DNA of 8,643 bases from Deltaproteobacteria bacterium (GTDB lineage: Bacteria > Desulfobacterota > Desulfobulbia > Desulfobulbales > UBA5123): NCBI GenBank assembly GCA_021788685.1, contig JAJYKH010000092.1:1-8643 (forward strand), in the 5' to 3' direction. How positions within the stretch are numbered: position 1 is the first letter of the stretch; the number at the start of each line of letters is the position of its first letter. A model generated the notes under the pieces. It saw only the letters and a program-made list of their open reading frames with translations, did not search any database and was not told where the DNA came from. A program made the translations under genes and the position numbers. This document shows, in pieces, positions 1-4,909 of the stretch.

Positions 1-2
1 GG

Positions 3-797
3 GTGGTTCTCGACCTCCATGCCGCGCCGGGCTGCCAGAACGGTTTCGATAACGGCGGGATCGCGGGGGTTTGCGAGTGGCATGCCAGCGAGGAATACAT
101 CCGGTTCTCCCTGGATGTGCTGGAGCGGTTGGCCCAGCGTTACGCCGCTCATCCGGCGCTGTACGGGATCGAGGTGCTCAACGAGCCGAGCTGGCAGATT
201 CCCACCGACCTGCTGAAGCGTTTCACCACCGACGCCTATCACCGCATTCGGCGCCATTGCCCGCCCGAGCGGGTCACGGTGGTTTTCCACGACGGGTTCC
301 GCCACTGGCGGGAATATGAAGGCTTCCTCCAGGAGCCGGAGCATCGCAACGTGGCCCTCGATATCCACCGCTATCAATGTTTCGACAAAAGCGACGTCGA
401 TCTGGACATCTTCGGCCATATCCGCAAGAGTGCCGTGGACCTGCGCCGCGAGGCGGACGAGATCATCCGTGAGTCGGGCTATCAGGTTTACTGCGGCGAA
501 TGGAGCCTGGGGATGACGCTCCAGATGGTTGCCCTCTGGTCGGAACAGACGTTCAACCATGCGCTGAGGGAAATGGACGAGTTTCAGATGGCGGCCGCCT
601 ATCGGGGGTACGCCGCGGCCCAGTTGCTGAGCTTCGAAAAATACGCCGGCTGGTTCTTCTGGACCTATCGCACCGAGACCAGACCGGAATGGTGCTATCG
701 GGATTGCGTGGATCAGGGGCTCATTCCGGACATGGGCAAACCGAGGCAGCTCACCCGAATCCGTGTGCTGATGGAACAGGCCGAAAATGAATGGTGA
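3..797 (+). CDS. GH5 family exo-beta-1,3-glucanase-like glycosidase, 5'-truncated by window edge
   Basis: The reading frame is open from the first bases, so the true start lies outside the window; the 264 visible residues are perhaps two thirds of a family member of about 400 aa. The visible part carries GH5 landmarks. A DLHAAPGCQNGFDN segment (visible residues 4-17) matches the conserved strand and loop of fungal-type exo-1,3-glucanases. VLNEPSW contains the presumed acid/base Glu61. DIHRYQCF (120-127) lines the active site. CGEWSLG holds the presumed nucleophile Glu166. Such enzymes are retaining glycosidases that cleave beta-1,3-glucans or related beta-glucosides. No signal peptide can be judged because the N-terminus is missing. 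The stop codon overlaps a vapC-tail remnant. The family call is firm; the exact substrate is inference. Confidence 0.88.
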   Translation: MVLDLHAAPGCQNGFDNGGIAGVCEWHASEEYIRFSLDVLERLAQRYAAHPALYGIEVLNEPSWQIPTDLLKRFTTDAYHRIRRHCPPERVTVVFHDGFRHWREYEGFLQEPEHRNVALDIHRYQCFDKSDVDLDIFGHIRKSAVDLRREADEIIRESGYQVYCGEWSLGMTLQMVALWSEQTFNHALREMDEFQMAAAYRGYAAAQLLSFEKYAGWFFWTYRTETRPEWCYRDCVDQGLIPDMGKPRQLTRIRVLMEQAENEW

Positions 798-880
798 CCG
801 ACGACCTCACCCTGATCACCGGCAACACCCGGCACTTTGCAAGAATCCCGGACCTCGCCGTCGAAAACTGGCTGGTCTGA
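791..880 (+). pseudogene. VapC toxin C-terminal remnant, copy 1
   Basis: A 29-codon frame, with a stop codon immediately before it at 788-790, encodes LTLITGNTRHFARIPDLAVE followed by NWLV and a stop. This is the typical last portion of PIN-domain VapC RNases, whose usual form is a T-x-N-T-R-x-F-x-R-[IV]-P-x-L-x-[VL]-E-N-W tail. The rest of the toxin (catalytic Asp residues, about 100 aa) and any VapB are absent, because the GH5 coding sequence lies directly upstream and overlaps by seven bases. It is therefore a fragment rather than a functional gene. A near-identical fragment lies about 1.46 kb downstream. The recognition rests on motif resemblance only. Confidence 0.72.
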
Positions 881-881
881 A
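815..881 (+). repeat. 67-bp direct repeat, left copy (within vapC tail)
   Basis: This segment matches 2276-2342 in the same orientation at 60 of 67 positions without gaps, including an exact 29-base run (835-863 versus 2296-2324). Both copies keep the reading frame and stop of the vapC tail. The pair brackets the regulator and small-gene module between 882 and 2275. Confidence 0.9.
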
Positions 882-938
882 CGGTTTCCAGAAGCCCCAT
901 GCACATGGGCGTCACCCGCCCCCCGGCGGACAGAGGTT

Positions 939-1487
939 CTACTTCAACTCCTTGATCCGCTTGATCCAGCCTTTCGCGTGCTCTCTGGCCGCCCGGTAGA
1001 GCTCGGCATCCGAGAGCTCACCCCTCTGGTAGCGCTCGATGAACGCGCTATGGGCCTGGCGGTCGTACAGGCCCGGAATCCCCATCTCCCCGCACCCCTT
1101 CTCCCAGATGAACCAGGCCCGCTCCTCGGTGTGGCTGCCATACCGCTCCGCCTCTGGGGCGTACGGCCACTCCCTCCTTTCTTCGGCCATGGTCAGCCGT
1201 CCCTCAGGCGGGACCGCCGTTTCGTAAGGGGTGCCGGGGTGCGCGGCGGGCGCGCGCCGCTCCTTCGCAAGCCGCCTCCCGAGCGAGAGCATCTCTTCGT
1301 AGGAGGCGCCGAGGTACTCGGCGAAGATGGCCCGCTTGCTTTCGGGAATGGGGATCCGCCCTTTCACATAGTCGTTCATCCGGGACCGCTTGATGCCGAA
1401 GTGGTCCGCCATCAGGCCCTGGGTGCCGCGGGGCCTGCCCGCGAGGACCTGCTCGAGGGCCAGGCGATAGAGCTCTCGTACATTCAT
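939..1487 (-). CDS. Lambda-repressor-like (XRE-type) helix-turn-helix regulator
   Basis: The 182-aa product has an N-terminal helix-turn-helix domain (about residues 4-72). Residues 24-39 (GLMADHFGIKRSRMND) form the likely turn and recognition helix, and the domain ends in YEEMLSLGRRL, a sequence common at the end of the DNA-binding domain of phage-type repressors. The following 100 residues do not look like the usual S24 self-cleaving peptidase. They are charged, contain a WFIWEKGCGEMG segment (about 112-123) and end in a basic helix, KGWIKRIKELK. The ATG at 1487 was preferred over a TTG at 1505 because the TTG lies inside the operator half-site; a weak GAG element precedes the ATG. The gene is transcribed divergently from 1593-1841 across a shared operator region, so autoregulation and control of the neighbour are likely. 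The target and inducer are unknown. Confidence 0.8.
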   Translation of the reverse strand: MNVRELYRLALEQVLAGRPRGTQGLMADHFGIKRSRMNDYVKGRIPIPESKRAIFAEYLGASYEEMLSLGRRLAKERRAPAAHPGTPYETAVPPEGRLTMAEERREWPYAPEAERYGSHTEERAWFIWEKGCGEMGIPGLYDRQAHSAFIERYQRGELSDAELYRAAREHAKGWIKRIKELK

Positions 1488-1497
1488 GCCGCTCAAA

Positions 1498-1577
1498 ATA
1501 CCCAAGAGAAGGGATATTTTCTATTTCCATTATCTTGGGTATAAAATGGCTTGACTATACCCAATCGTATGGGTATA
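1498..1577. promoter_or_regulatory. Operator array: four ATACCCA half-sites between divergent genes
   Basis: The half-site ATACCCA(A) occurs at 1498-1506 (forward), 1534-1542 (reverse), 1557-1564 (forward) and 1570-1576 (reverse). Paired, they give three dyads. The first has 10-bp perfect arms ATACCCAAGA / TCTTGGGTAT (1498-1507 and 1533-1542). The second has 8-bp perfect arms TTGGGTAT / ATACCCAA (1535-1542 and 1557-1564). The third has 8-bp arms TATACCCA-N6-TGGGTATA (1556-1577). They overlap both predicted promoters. The likely binder is the helix-turn-helix protein encoded at 939-1487, by analogy with phage operators; this is inference. Confidence 0.78.
1529..1557 (-). promoter_or_regulatory. 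Predicted leftward promoter of the HTH regulator
   Basis: On the minus strand, -35 TAGTCA (1557-1552; 4/6 to consensus), a 17-bp spacer and -10 GATAAT (1534-1529; 5/6). Transcription would begin near 1522, giving a leader of about 35 nt before the ATG at 1487, with one half-site inside the leader. One operator half-site (1534-1542) sits in the spacer and touches the -10. Confidence 0.5.
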
Positions 1578-1579
1578 AG
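1551..1579 (+). promoter_or_regulatory. Predicted rightward promoter of the small-gene pair
   Basis: -35 TTGACT (1551-1556; 5/6), a 17-bp spacer, and -10 TATAAG (1574-1579; 5/6). The 22-bp palindrome TATACCCA-N6-TGGGTATA fills the spacer and overlaps both hexamers, so a bound repressor would block polymerase. Transcription should start near 1586, only about seven bases before the ATG at 1593, implying a nearly leaderless mRNA. The -35 overlaps the -35 of the leftward promoter. Confidence 0.65.
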
Positions 1580-1592
1580 TGGGCATGGTGCC

Positions 1593-1841
1593 ATGAGCCG
1601 CTTCGGGTACGGACATCTGAGATACTTTTCCGACCTCGTTGGTGAAAAGCCATCGCGGTTCAGCGATTTCGTTCACCGCCGGGTGGGTGTTTCCGTGAAG
1701 AAGCTGCGCCATTTCAAGGAGAGCCTGGGTCTCCCCCTGGATGTGCTGGCCGATGCGCCGGCCCATGAGCTGATCGCCAGGTTGGAAGCGAAGCACCCGG
1801 ACAACCGGCCGGAACGGATGGCATCGAGTGCCAGCGGATAG
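1593..1841 (+). CDS. Small unrecognised protein (82 aa), first gene of the rightward operon
   Basis: I do not recognise the family. The product is soluble and mildly basic, with aromatic residues near the N-terminus (MSRFGYGHLRYFSDLVGEK). Residues 23-57, with SVKKLRHFKESLGLPLDVL in the middle, look helical and could form a compact DNA-binding fold. That would make it the Cro-like partner of the opposing repressor, but this rests on position alone. The frame extends upstream to 1551, but that start would lie in the -35 element. The ATG at 1593 follows the -10 element by about 14 bases, and no convincing Shine-Dalgarno sequence is present, consistent with leaderless initiation. The next gene begins 13 bases after the stop, so the two are probably co-transcribed. 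Confidence 0.6.
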   Translation: MSRFGYGHLRYFSDLVGEKPSRFSDFVHRRVGVSVKKLRHFKESLGLPLDVLADAPAHELIARLEAKHPDNRPERMASSASG

Positions 1842-1854
1842 ATGGGGAGGGCGA

Positions 1855-2205
1855 ATGATCACGAGCGAAGGAGCAGCGGATGGCTGCGAAGCGGCCGGCC
1901 AGGAGCAGGGCCTCCGGGCCGAGGACTTCCGGGAGCTGAACGGAAGGCTGGCCGCGGCCAAGCAGGCCCTGACCCGGAAAATCGAGAGGGAGCTGGGGGA
2001 GATCTTCCTGGAGGTCACCCGTCTGCACGGCGATGTCAGGGTCCGCCGGGAGGCCTACCAGGAGATCGCCCGGCTCCGGGCCGAGAACGCCGAGATGGAA
2101 ACCCGGCACCTGGACGATCTCGAAACCATCCGGCACCTGCAGGCCCAGCTCAAGGCCTGCCGAAGCGAAAAACCGCTTCCTTACCTGAGAAGGGTTTCCA
2201 CCTGA
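1855..2205 (+). CDS. Coiled-coil protein of unknown function (116 aa)
   Basis: The start at 1855 is set by a strong GGGGAGG ribosome binding site (1844-1850); an in-frame start at 1828 would overlap the preceding gene. After about 20 polar residues, most of the product is charged alpha-helix with heptad spacing of Leu, Ile and Ala. It begins around DFRELNGRLAAAKQALTRKI, continues through a VTRLHGD segment, and includes a second long stretch (EIARLRAENAEMETRHLDDL) before a basic tail rich in Lys and Arg. A dimeric or trimeric coiled coil is likely. There is no signal peptide, membrane segment or catalytic motif. It is translated with the 82-aa gene and ends upstream of a terminator at 2425. 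Its role is unknown; scaffold, structural or regulator-binding protein are all possible. Confidence 0.62.
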   Translation: MITSEGAADGCEAAGQEQGLRAEDFRELNGRLAAAKQALTRKIERELGEIFLEVTRLHGDVRVRREAYQEIARLRAENAEMETRHLDDLETIRHLQAQLKACRSEKPLPYLRRVST

Positions 2206-2263
2206 CTTTCCCAGGCCAGGGGCTCCTCCTGGAAAATAGTCTTGATGTGAGCCATCGCTCCCG

Positions 2264-2341
2264 ATGTCACCCCCGGTCACCGACAATCCCCGGCCCTTTG
2301 CAAGAATCCCGGACCTCGCCGTCGGAAACTGGCTGGCCTGA
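2264..2341 (+). pseudogene. VapC toxin C-terminal remnant, copy 2
   Basis: The frame from an ATG at 2264 to TGA at 2339-2341 encodes PVTDNPRPFARIPDLAVGNW then LA. This matches copy 1 at 791-880 and the VapC consensus tail, but it is more decayed: the conserved T-x-N-T-R has become T-D-N-P-R and the Glu before Asn-Trp is Gly. No PIN catalytic region or antitoxin lies upstream; the preceding 58 bases are noncoding and follow the coiled-coil gene. It is a fragment. Confidence 0.62.
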
Positions 2342-2342
2342 A
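2276..2342 (+). repeat. 67-bp direct repeat, right copy (within vapC tail)
   Basis: Partner of 815-881 (60/67 identical, ungapped, same orientation). The seven differences are single substitutions spread over the repeat. Together the copies bound a segment of about 1.39 kb. Confidence 0.9.
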
Positions 2343-2424
2343 GAGTCCCACTCACCCGCGCAGCGCCCTGCCACAACCAACCCCTGTTCCCGCCTCGATA
2401 ACCGAACCTTCCAGCCGCAGATCT

Positions 2425-2445
2425 CTGCTGGGTACAGCAGTTTTT
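2425..2445 (+). terminator. Rho-independent terminator
   Basis: A perfect 6-bp stem CTGCTG / CAGCAG (2425-2430 and 2435-2440) with a GGTA loop is followed at once by TTTTT (2441-2445). It would end transcripts from the rightward small-gene operon and isolate sodB from it. Confidence 0.72.
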
Positions 2446-2467
2446 CTCCAGAAGGGAGGCATCCGAA

Positions 2468-2480
2468 CGCCAAAATGGCG
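2468..2480. promoter_or_regulatory. 13-bp palindrome upstream of sodB
   Basis: CGCCA-AAA-TGGCG lies 60 bases before the sodB start, between the terminator and the ribosome binding site. It could be an operator or a leader hairpin, but it is short and no promoter hexamers were found to anchor it. Confidence 0.25.
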
Positions 2481-2539
2481 TACCATGTCCCTAGGAACTA
2501 CCATTCGCACCGAAACCCAACCCAAGGAGGACCAGGACC

Positions 2540-3163
2540 ATGATCACGCTTCCCGATCTCCCGTACCCAACCAACGGACTGGAGCCCCACATCAGCGCCA
2601 GGACCCTGGAATTCCACCACGGCAAGCACCATAAGACCTACGTCGACACCGCGAACAAGCTCCTCGCCGGGACCAGCCTGGCCGGGAAAAGCCATGAAGA
2701 GATCATCCGCACGACGGCCGGCGATTCCTCCAAGACGGCCATCTTCAACAACGCGGCCCAGGCCTGGAACCACGCCTTCTACTGGCAGTGCCTGAAGCCG
2801 AGAGGCGGCGGCCGGCCCACCGGCGAGGTCGCCCGCCTGATCGACGACGCCTTCGGCGGCTTCGACAAATTCGTCGAGGGGCTGAAGAACGCCGGCACCA
2901 CCCAGTTCGGCAGCGGCTGGGCATGGCTCGTTGCCAGCGGCAACCGCCTGGAGATCCTGAAGACCCCCAATGCCGAGAGCCCCCTCCATCACAACAAGAC
3001 GCCGCTCCTCACCGTGGACGTGTGGGAGCACGCCTACTACCTCGATTACCAGAACCGCCGCGCTGACTACCTGGCGGCCGTCATCGACAAGCTGATCAAC
3101 TGGGAGTTCGTGAACGCCAACCTGGCGAAGGCGAGGGAGGAGGAGGCCGTCTTCACGGCGTGA
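2540..3163 (+). CDS. sodB: Superoxide dismutase, iron type
   Basis: The 207-aa product dismutates superoxide to oxygen and hydrogen peroxide. Full length and family motifs are present. The metal ligands by alignment to E. coli SodB are His26 (in LEFHHGKHH), His78 (in WNHAFYW), Asp160 and His164 (in DVWEHAYYLDY). Gln74, within FNNAAQAWNH, is in the position that marks the iron form rather than the manganese form; this is a sequence-based prediction, as cambialistic enzymes exist. No signal peptide is visible, so it should be cytoplasmic. The start is fixed by AAGGAGG (2524-2530), nine bases upstream of the ATG. A terminator precedes it and the next gene converges from the right, so it is a single-gene unit. 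Nothing suggests truncation. Confidence 0.96.
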   Translation: MITLPDLPYPTNGLEPHISARTLEFHHGKHHKTYVDTANKLLAGTSLAGKSHEEIIRTTAGDSSKTAIFNNAAQAWNHAFYWQCLKPRGGGRPTGEVARLIDDAFGGFDKFVEGLKNAGTTQFGSGWAWLVASGNRLEILKTPNAESPLHHNKTPLLTVDVWEHAYYLDYQNRRADYLAAVIDKLINWEFVNANLAKAREEEAVFTA

Positions 3164-3208
3164 AGGATGGGGGGCTGCAGGCGGGCCTTGACCCGGCGGT
3201 CCGGAAGG

Positions 3209-3613
3209 TCAGGTCGTCGGGGCCTCGTTTCCTGCCCTTCCCGCCCGGATCAGGTCTTCCATATCGCAGGAGAGGGCGCGGGCGAGCTTCACCAGCAGCT
3301 CCACGCTGGGCGAGCGCTTGCCGTTCTCGATCTGGGAAAGGGCCGCCCTCGACACCCCGCAGGCTGCGGCCAGGGCGGCCAAGGTGAGCCCCCGGTATTC
3401 GCGCCAGACCTTCAGGGGATGCTCCTCGGTCGCCAGCCGCTTCACGAATTCATACGGGTAGGTTTCCTCGCCGGTCGCGATGGCTGCGGCGACGGCCCGG
3501 GCCTCGCTCAAGTCCTCCAGCTCTTCCAGCCGGTCGAGGAGGGCTTGCCATTCCCCGATGGGAACGACCGCGTATTCCGGGGCGCCGTTGTGCTCGATGA
3601 TCTGGACCTTCAT
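3209..3613 (-). CDS. Antitoxin: Phd-like N-terminus plus XRE helix-turn-helix
   Basis: The 134-aa product pairs with the toxin gene immediately upstream (ATGA overlap at 3610-3613). Residues 1-38 (starting MKVQIIEHNGAPEYAVVP) resemble the beta-hairpin and helix found at the N-terminus of Phd/YefM-type antitoxins. Residues 68-123 form a Cro/C1-type HTH, including LAAACGVSRAALSQIENGKR (81-100) and the usual SPSVELLVKLARAL helix. It probably neutralises the toxin and represses the operon. The ATG at 3613 is supported by a GAGGGGAG ribosome binding site about ten bases upstream, within the toxin gene. The longer frame to 3712 lies wholly inside the toxin gene and is not needed. The gene order (toxin first) and HTH resemble HigBA-type systems. 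Confidence 0.87.
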   Translation of the reverse strand: MKVQIIEHNGAPEYAVVPIGEWQALLDRLEELEDLSEARAVAAAIATGEETYPYEFVKRLATEEHPLKVWREYRGLTLAALAAACGVSRAALSQIENGKRSPSVELLVKLARALSCDMEDLIRAGRAGNEAPTT

Positions 3614-3855
3614 TTGTAAACGTCTCCCCTCGGGCCTATTTTCAGGACGAAAATGATGAGATGGTGGTCGACGATCTCGCAGATCGCCCGCCAGCCCCCG
3701 ACCCGCAGCCACCAGAACGGGGAGCCCTGCAAGGGCTTCCAGTCGCCGCGGTAGGCAGCCGGGGCGGTCAGCTCCCTATCGATCCGGTCGGCAATGGTTG
3801 GGAGCATGCTGGCCCTGGCCTTGAGGGCCTGCTTGCTGAACCGGATGGTGTACAT
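3610..3855 (-). CDS. RelE/ParE-superfamily toxin (type II toxin-antitoxin system)
   Basis: The 81-aa product has the RelE-fold pattern. It begins MYTIRFSKQALKA, has a central KPLQGSPFWWLRVGGWRAIC (residues 40-59) in which the G-x-x-x-W-x-L-R-V-G-x-[WY]-R core is conserved, and ends VLKIGPRGDVYK, the usual C-terminal strand with basic residues. RelE toxins cut mRNA in the ribosome, while ParE relatives poison gyrase; the R-G-D-V-Y ending favours the RelE branch, but this is inference. The stop overlaps the antitoxin start by ATGA, giving translational coupling. No Shine-Dalgarno sequence precedes the ATG, so expression may be weak or leaderless. The gene is full length with no broken residues apparent. 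Confidence 0.86.
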   Translation of the reverse strand: MYTIRFSKQALKARASMLPTIADRIDRELTAPAAYRGDWKPLQGSPFWWLRVGGWRAICEIVDHHLIIFVLKIGPRGDVYK

Positions 3856-3862
3856 GAGCTGA

Positions 3863-3902
3863 TGTTAACTAAAAGATGACAACGTCAAGAATGTTGTTAA
3901 CT
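3863..3902 (-). promoter_or_regulatory. Toxin-antitoxin operator/promoter region
   Basis: Just upstream of the toxin, two identical 8-mers TGTTAACT (3863-3870 and 3895-3902) lie 32 bp apart, about three helical turns. Between them is a perfect dyad TGAC-AAC-GTCA (3877-3887). On the minus strand TTGACG (3888-3883) could be a -35; the best -10 is the poor TAACAT (3867-3862) at 15-bp spacing. The repeats are good candidates for the antitoxin's binding sites. Confidence 0.5.
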
Positions 3903-3916
3903 GTATATCTGGCGAG

Positions 3917-4177
3917 TCACCCTCCGAGTTTCTTCACCTTGTCCCCGATCCGGGTCGCCTTCTCGCACTGGGACCCCTGCTTGGGGTTGCAGTCGATGAG
4001 AATCCCCATCACCGTGTCCGCAGTCTTGTAGCAGCGGGCATCCTCCAGCCGGCCCAGGATGTCGGACATCAGGCGGTTGAACTGCTGGCACTGCTCGAAA
4101 TCCGACGAGGCGCGCTGGTGGAGAAGGGAGGCCTTCTGTAGGTCGGCGGCGATGTCGGGGGGGATCTTTTCAGCCAT
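3917..4177 (-). CDS. Small four-cysteine protein of unknown function (86 aa)
   Basis: I do not recognise this family. The start at 4177 is preferred over 4210 because a GAGGAA element lies nine bases upstream of it. The product is hydrophilic, mostly helical in appearance and carries four cysteines, in QCQQ, RCYK, DCNPK and QCEK, together with a lysine-rich end (KVKKLGG). It has no signal peptide or membrane segment. The wide cysteine spacing does not match a ferredoxin or a rubredoxin; metal binding or disulfides are possible but unproven. It lies 136 bases downstream of the ferredoxin gene on the same strand, so co-transcription is possible, and its end is 61 bases before the toxin gene. 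Coding status rests on the uninterrupted frame and ribosome binding site. Confidence 0.55.
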   Translation of the reverse strand: MAEKIPPDIAADLQKASLLHQRASSDFEQCQQFNRLMSDILGRLEDARCYKTADTVMGILIDCNPKQGSQCEKATRIGDKVKKLGG

Positions 4178-4313
4178 GGGTCGGAGTTCCTCGAAATGCG
4201 GCAGGGGCATCGGTTATGGATGCTGCCCCTGTGGGTGGCTTCAATGGCGGCGAGCAGGGGGAAGGCTCTGGTCAGGTGCGGACTCCTTGCTTCATGGGAA
4301 GGCGGGGGCTTGC

Positions 4314-4508
4314 TCACTCCTGCCAGGAAATCGCGGCCACCGGGCACTCGGCGATGGCCCTGGCGACGGCCTCCTCGGGGTCCCCGCCCGGATTGAGGAC
4401 CAGGGCGAGCTTCTCCCGGTCCAGGGCGAAGGTGTTGGGGGCCGCCTCGGCGCAGAAGCCGCAGCCGACGCAGAGGTTCTGGTCCACCTCGGGGATCCTG
4501 CTGTTCAT
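4314..4508 (-). CDS. Single-cluster [4Fe-4S]-type ferredoxin (64 aa)
   Basis: A small electron carrier. Cys13, Cys16 and Cys19 in NLCVGCGFCAEAAP, plus Cys55 in IAECPVAAI, give the C-x2-C-x2-C...C-P pattern of one iron-sulfur cluster. There is no second cysteine set, so it belongs with mono-cluster ferredoxins (about 60-65 aa) and its length matches. The acidic body (DREKL, GGDPEEAV) is typical. The ATG at 4508 has an AAAGGA element about ten bases upstream. The frame runs open to 4616, but the added residues are basic and lack family similarity, so the short form is chosen. The redox partner is unknown; no oxidoreductase subunits adjoin it. Confidence 0.9.
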   Translation of the reverse strand: MNSRIPEVDQNLCVGCGFCAEAAPNTFALDREKLALVLNPGGDPEEAVARAIAECPVAAISWQE

Positions 4509-4909
4509 GTTGCGTGTGTCCTTTCCGGGGCCTGATCGCTCTCCCGGGGAGTGTCTTTTCCGTGGCCGGCAGGTCATCACAGCCGTTTGGGCGGGCCGAG
4601 TGAGACCTGGCCGCACCTCGTCACTTTAAACCGCCTCCCCCGGACCGGCAAGGGACCCCCCTGAAAATCGACATCGGCCGGGAGCGGACCGCCGTCACCC
4701 GGACCGCACCATTGCCGAGCTGCGGGAGCTCCGTCGGAGCCCATGCCCTGGCGGGAGCCATTCAGGAAATGATTGAGAAAGAATGGGCGCGGATGTCGTT
4801 GTGGTCGATGCCTCGGTGATCGCTTCCTGTCCGACTCGCCATGCGCTCGGGTTTTCCGCTTGCCACGCCGCTCTTTGCGAAGGGCCGGTGTCGAGCTGGT
4901 CGCCGCCGA
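4509..4909. other. Intergenic region between ferredoxin and hydrolase genes
   Basis: This 400-bp gap has no intact gene. The plus strand holds the decayed antitoxin/PIN-toxin 5' end described at 4705-4830. The remaining parts contain no hairpin followed by a T tract in the direction of the hydrolase gene, and I could not place a convincing ferredoxin promoter. Confidence 0.6.
4705..4830 (+). pseudogene. Decayed toxin-antitoxin 5' end: Phd-type antitoxin tail and PIN-toxin start
   Basis: One frame (4705-4755) reads RTIAELRELRRSPCPGG, and a +1 frame from 4760 continues IQEMIEKEW. Joined by a one-base correction around 4756-4759 they resemble the end of Phd-type antitoxins that accompany VapC, which usually finish like R-x-L-R-x-x-x-x-x-x-G-G-x-S-I-[RK]-[ED]-[ML]-I-E-E-G-R. 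Immediately after, an ATG at 4783 opens MGADVVVVDASVIASC, the typical first strand of a PIN-domain toxin with the first catalytic Asp (VVDAS). Beyond about 4830 the similarity is lost and the frame runs to a meaningless stop at 4945-4947, overlapping the hydrolase gene. The reading is by motif only, so it is moderately secure. Confidence 0.5.

Larger units (their letters stand above)
2206..2539. other. Intergenic region between coiled-coil gene and sodB
   Basis: This 334-bp stretch has no intact gene. It contains the second vapC tail remnant and direct repeat (2264-2342), about 80 bp in which I see nothing, a rho-independent terminator (2425-2445), a short palindrome (2468-2480) and the sodB ribosome binding site AAGGAGG (2524-2530). 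No convincing -35/-10 pair for sodB was found. Confidence 0.7.

Noticed and set aside
893..912. Palindrome CCCATG-CA-CATGGG after the left vapC tail
   Set aside because: No T tract follows on either strand and a two-base loop is too tight for a good terminator; likely chance.
2181..2255. A 24-codon minus-strand ORF beginning MAHIKTIFQEEPLAW
   Set aside because: It looks protein-like and has a weak GGGAG before it, but it is tiny, overlaps the end of the coiled-coil gene and matches nothing I know.
882..2275. Reading the bracketed module as a complete prophage or insertion sequence
   Set aside because: There is no transposase, integrase, terminal inverted repeat or phage structural gene. Only the regulator style and the flanking repeats hint at mobility.
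3186..3213. Possible terminator between sodB and the convergent antitoxin gene (CCTTGACC ... GGTCAGG)
   Set aside because: The stem has a bulge, a 13-base loop and no T tract on either strand, and it overlaps the antitoxin stop codon.
4204..4229. Inverted repeat GGGGCA ... TGCCCC upstream of the four-cysteine gene
   Set aside because: Six-bp arms with a 14-base loop in GC-rich DNA are weak, and no riboswitch-like core surrounds it.
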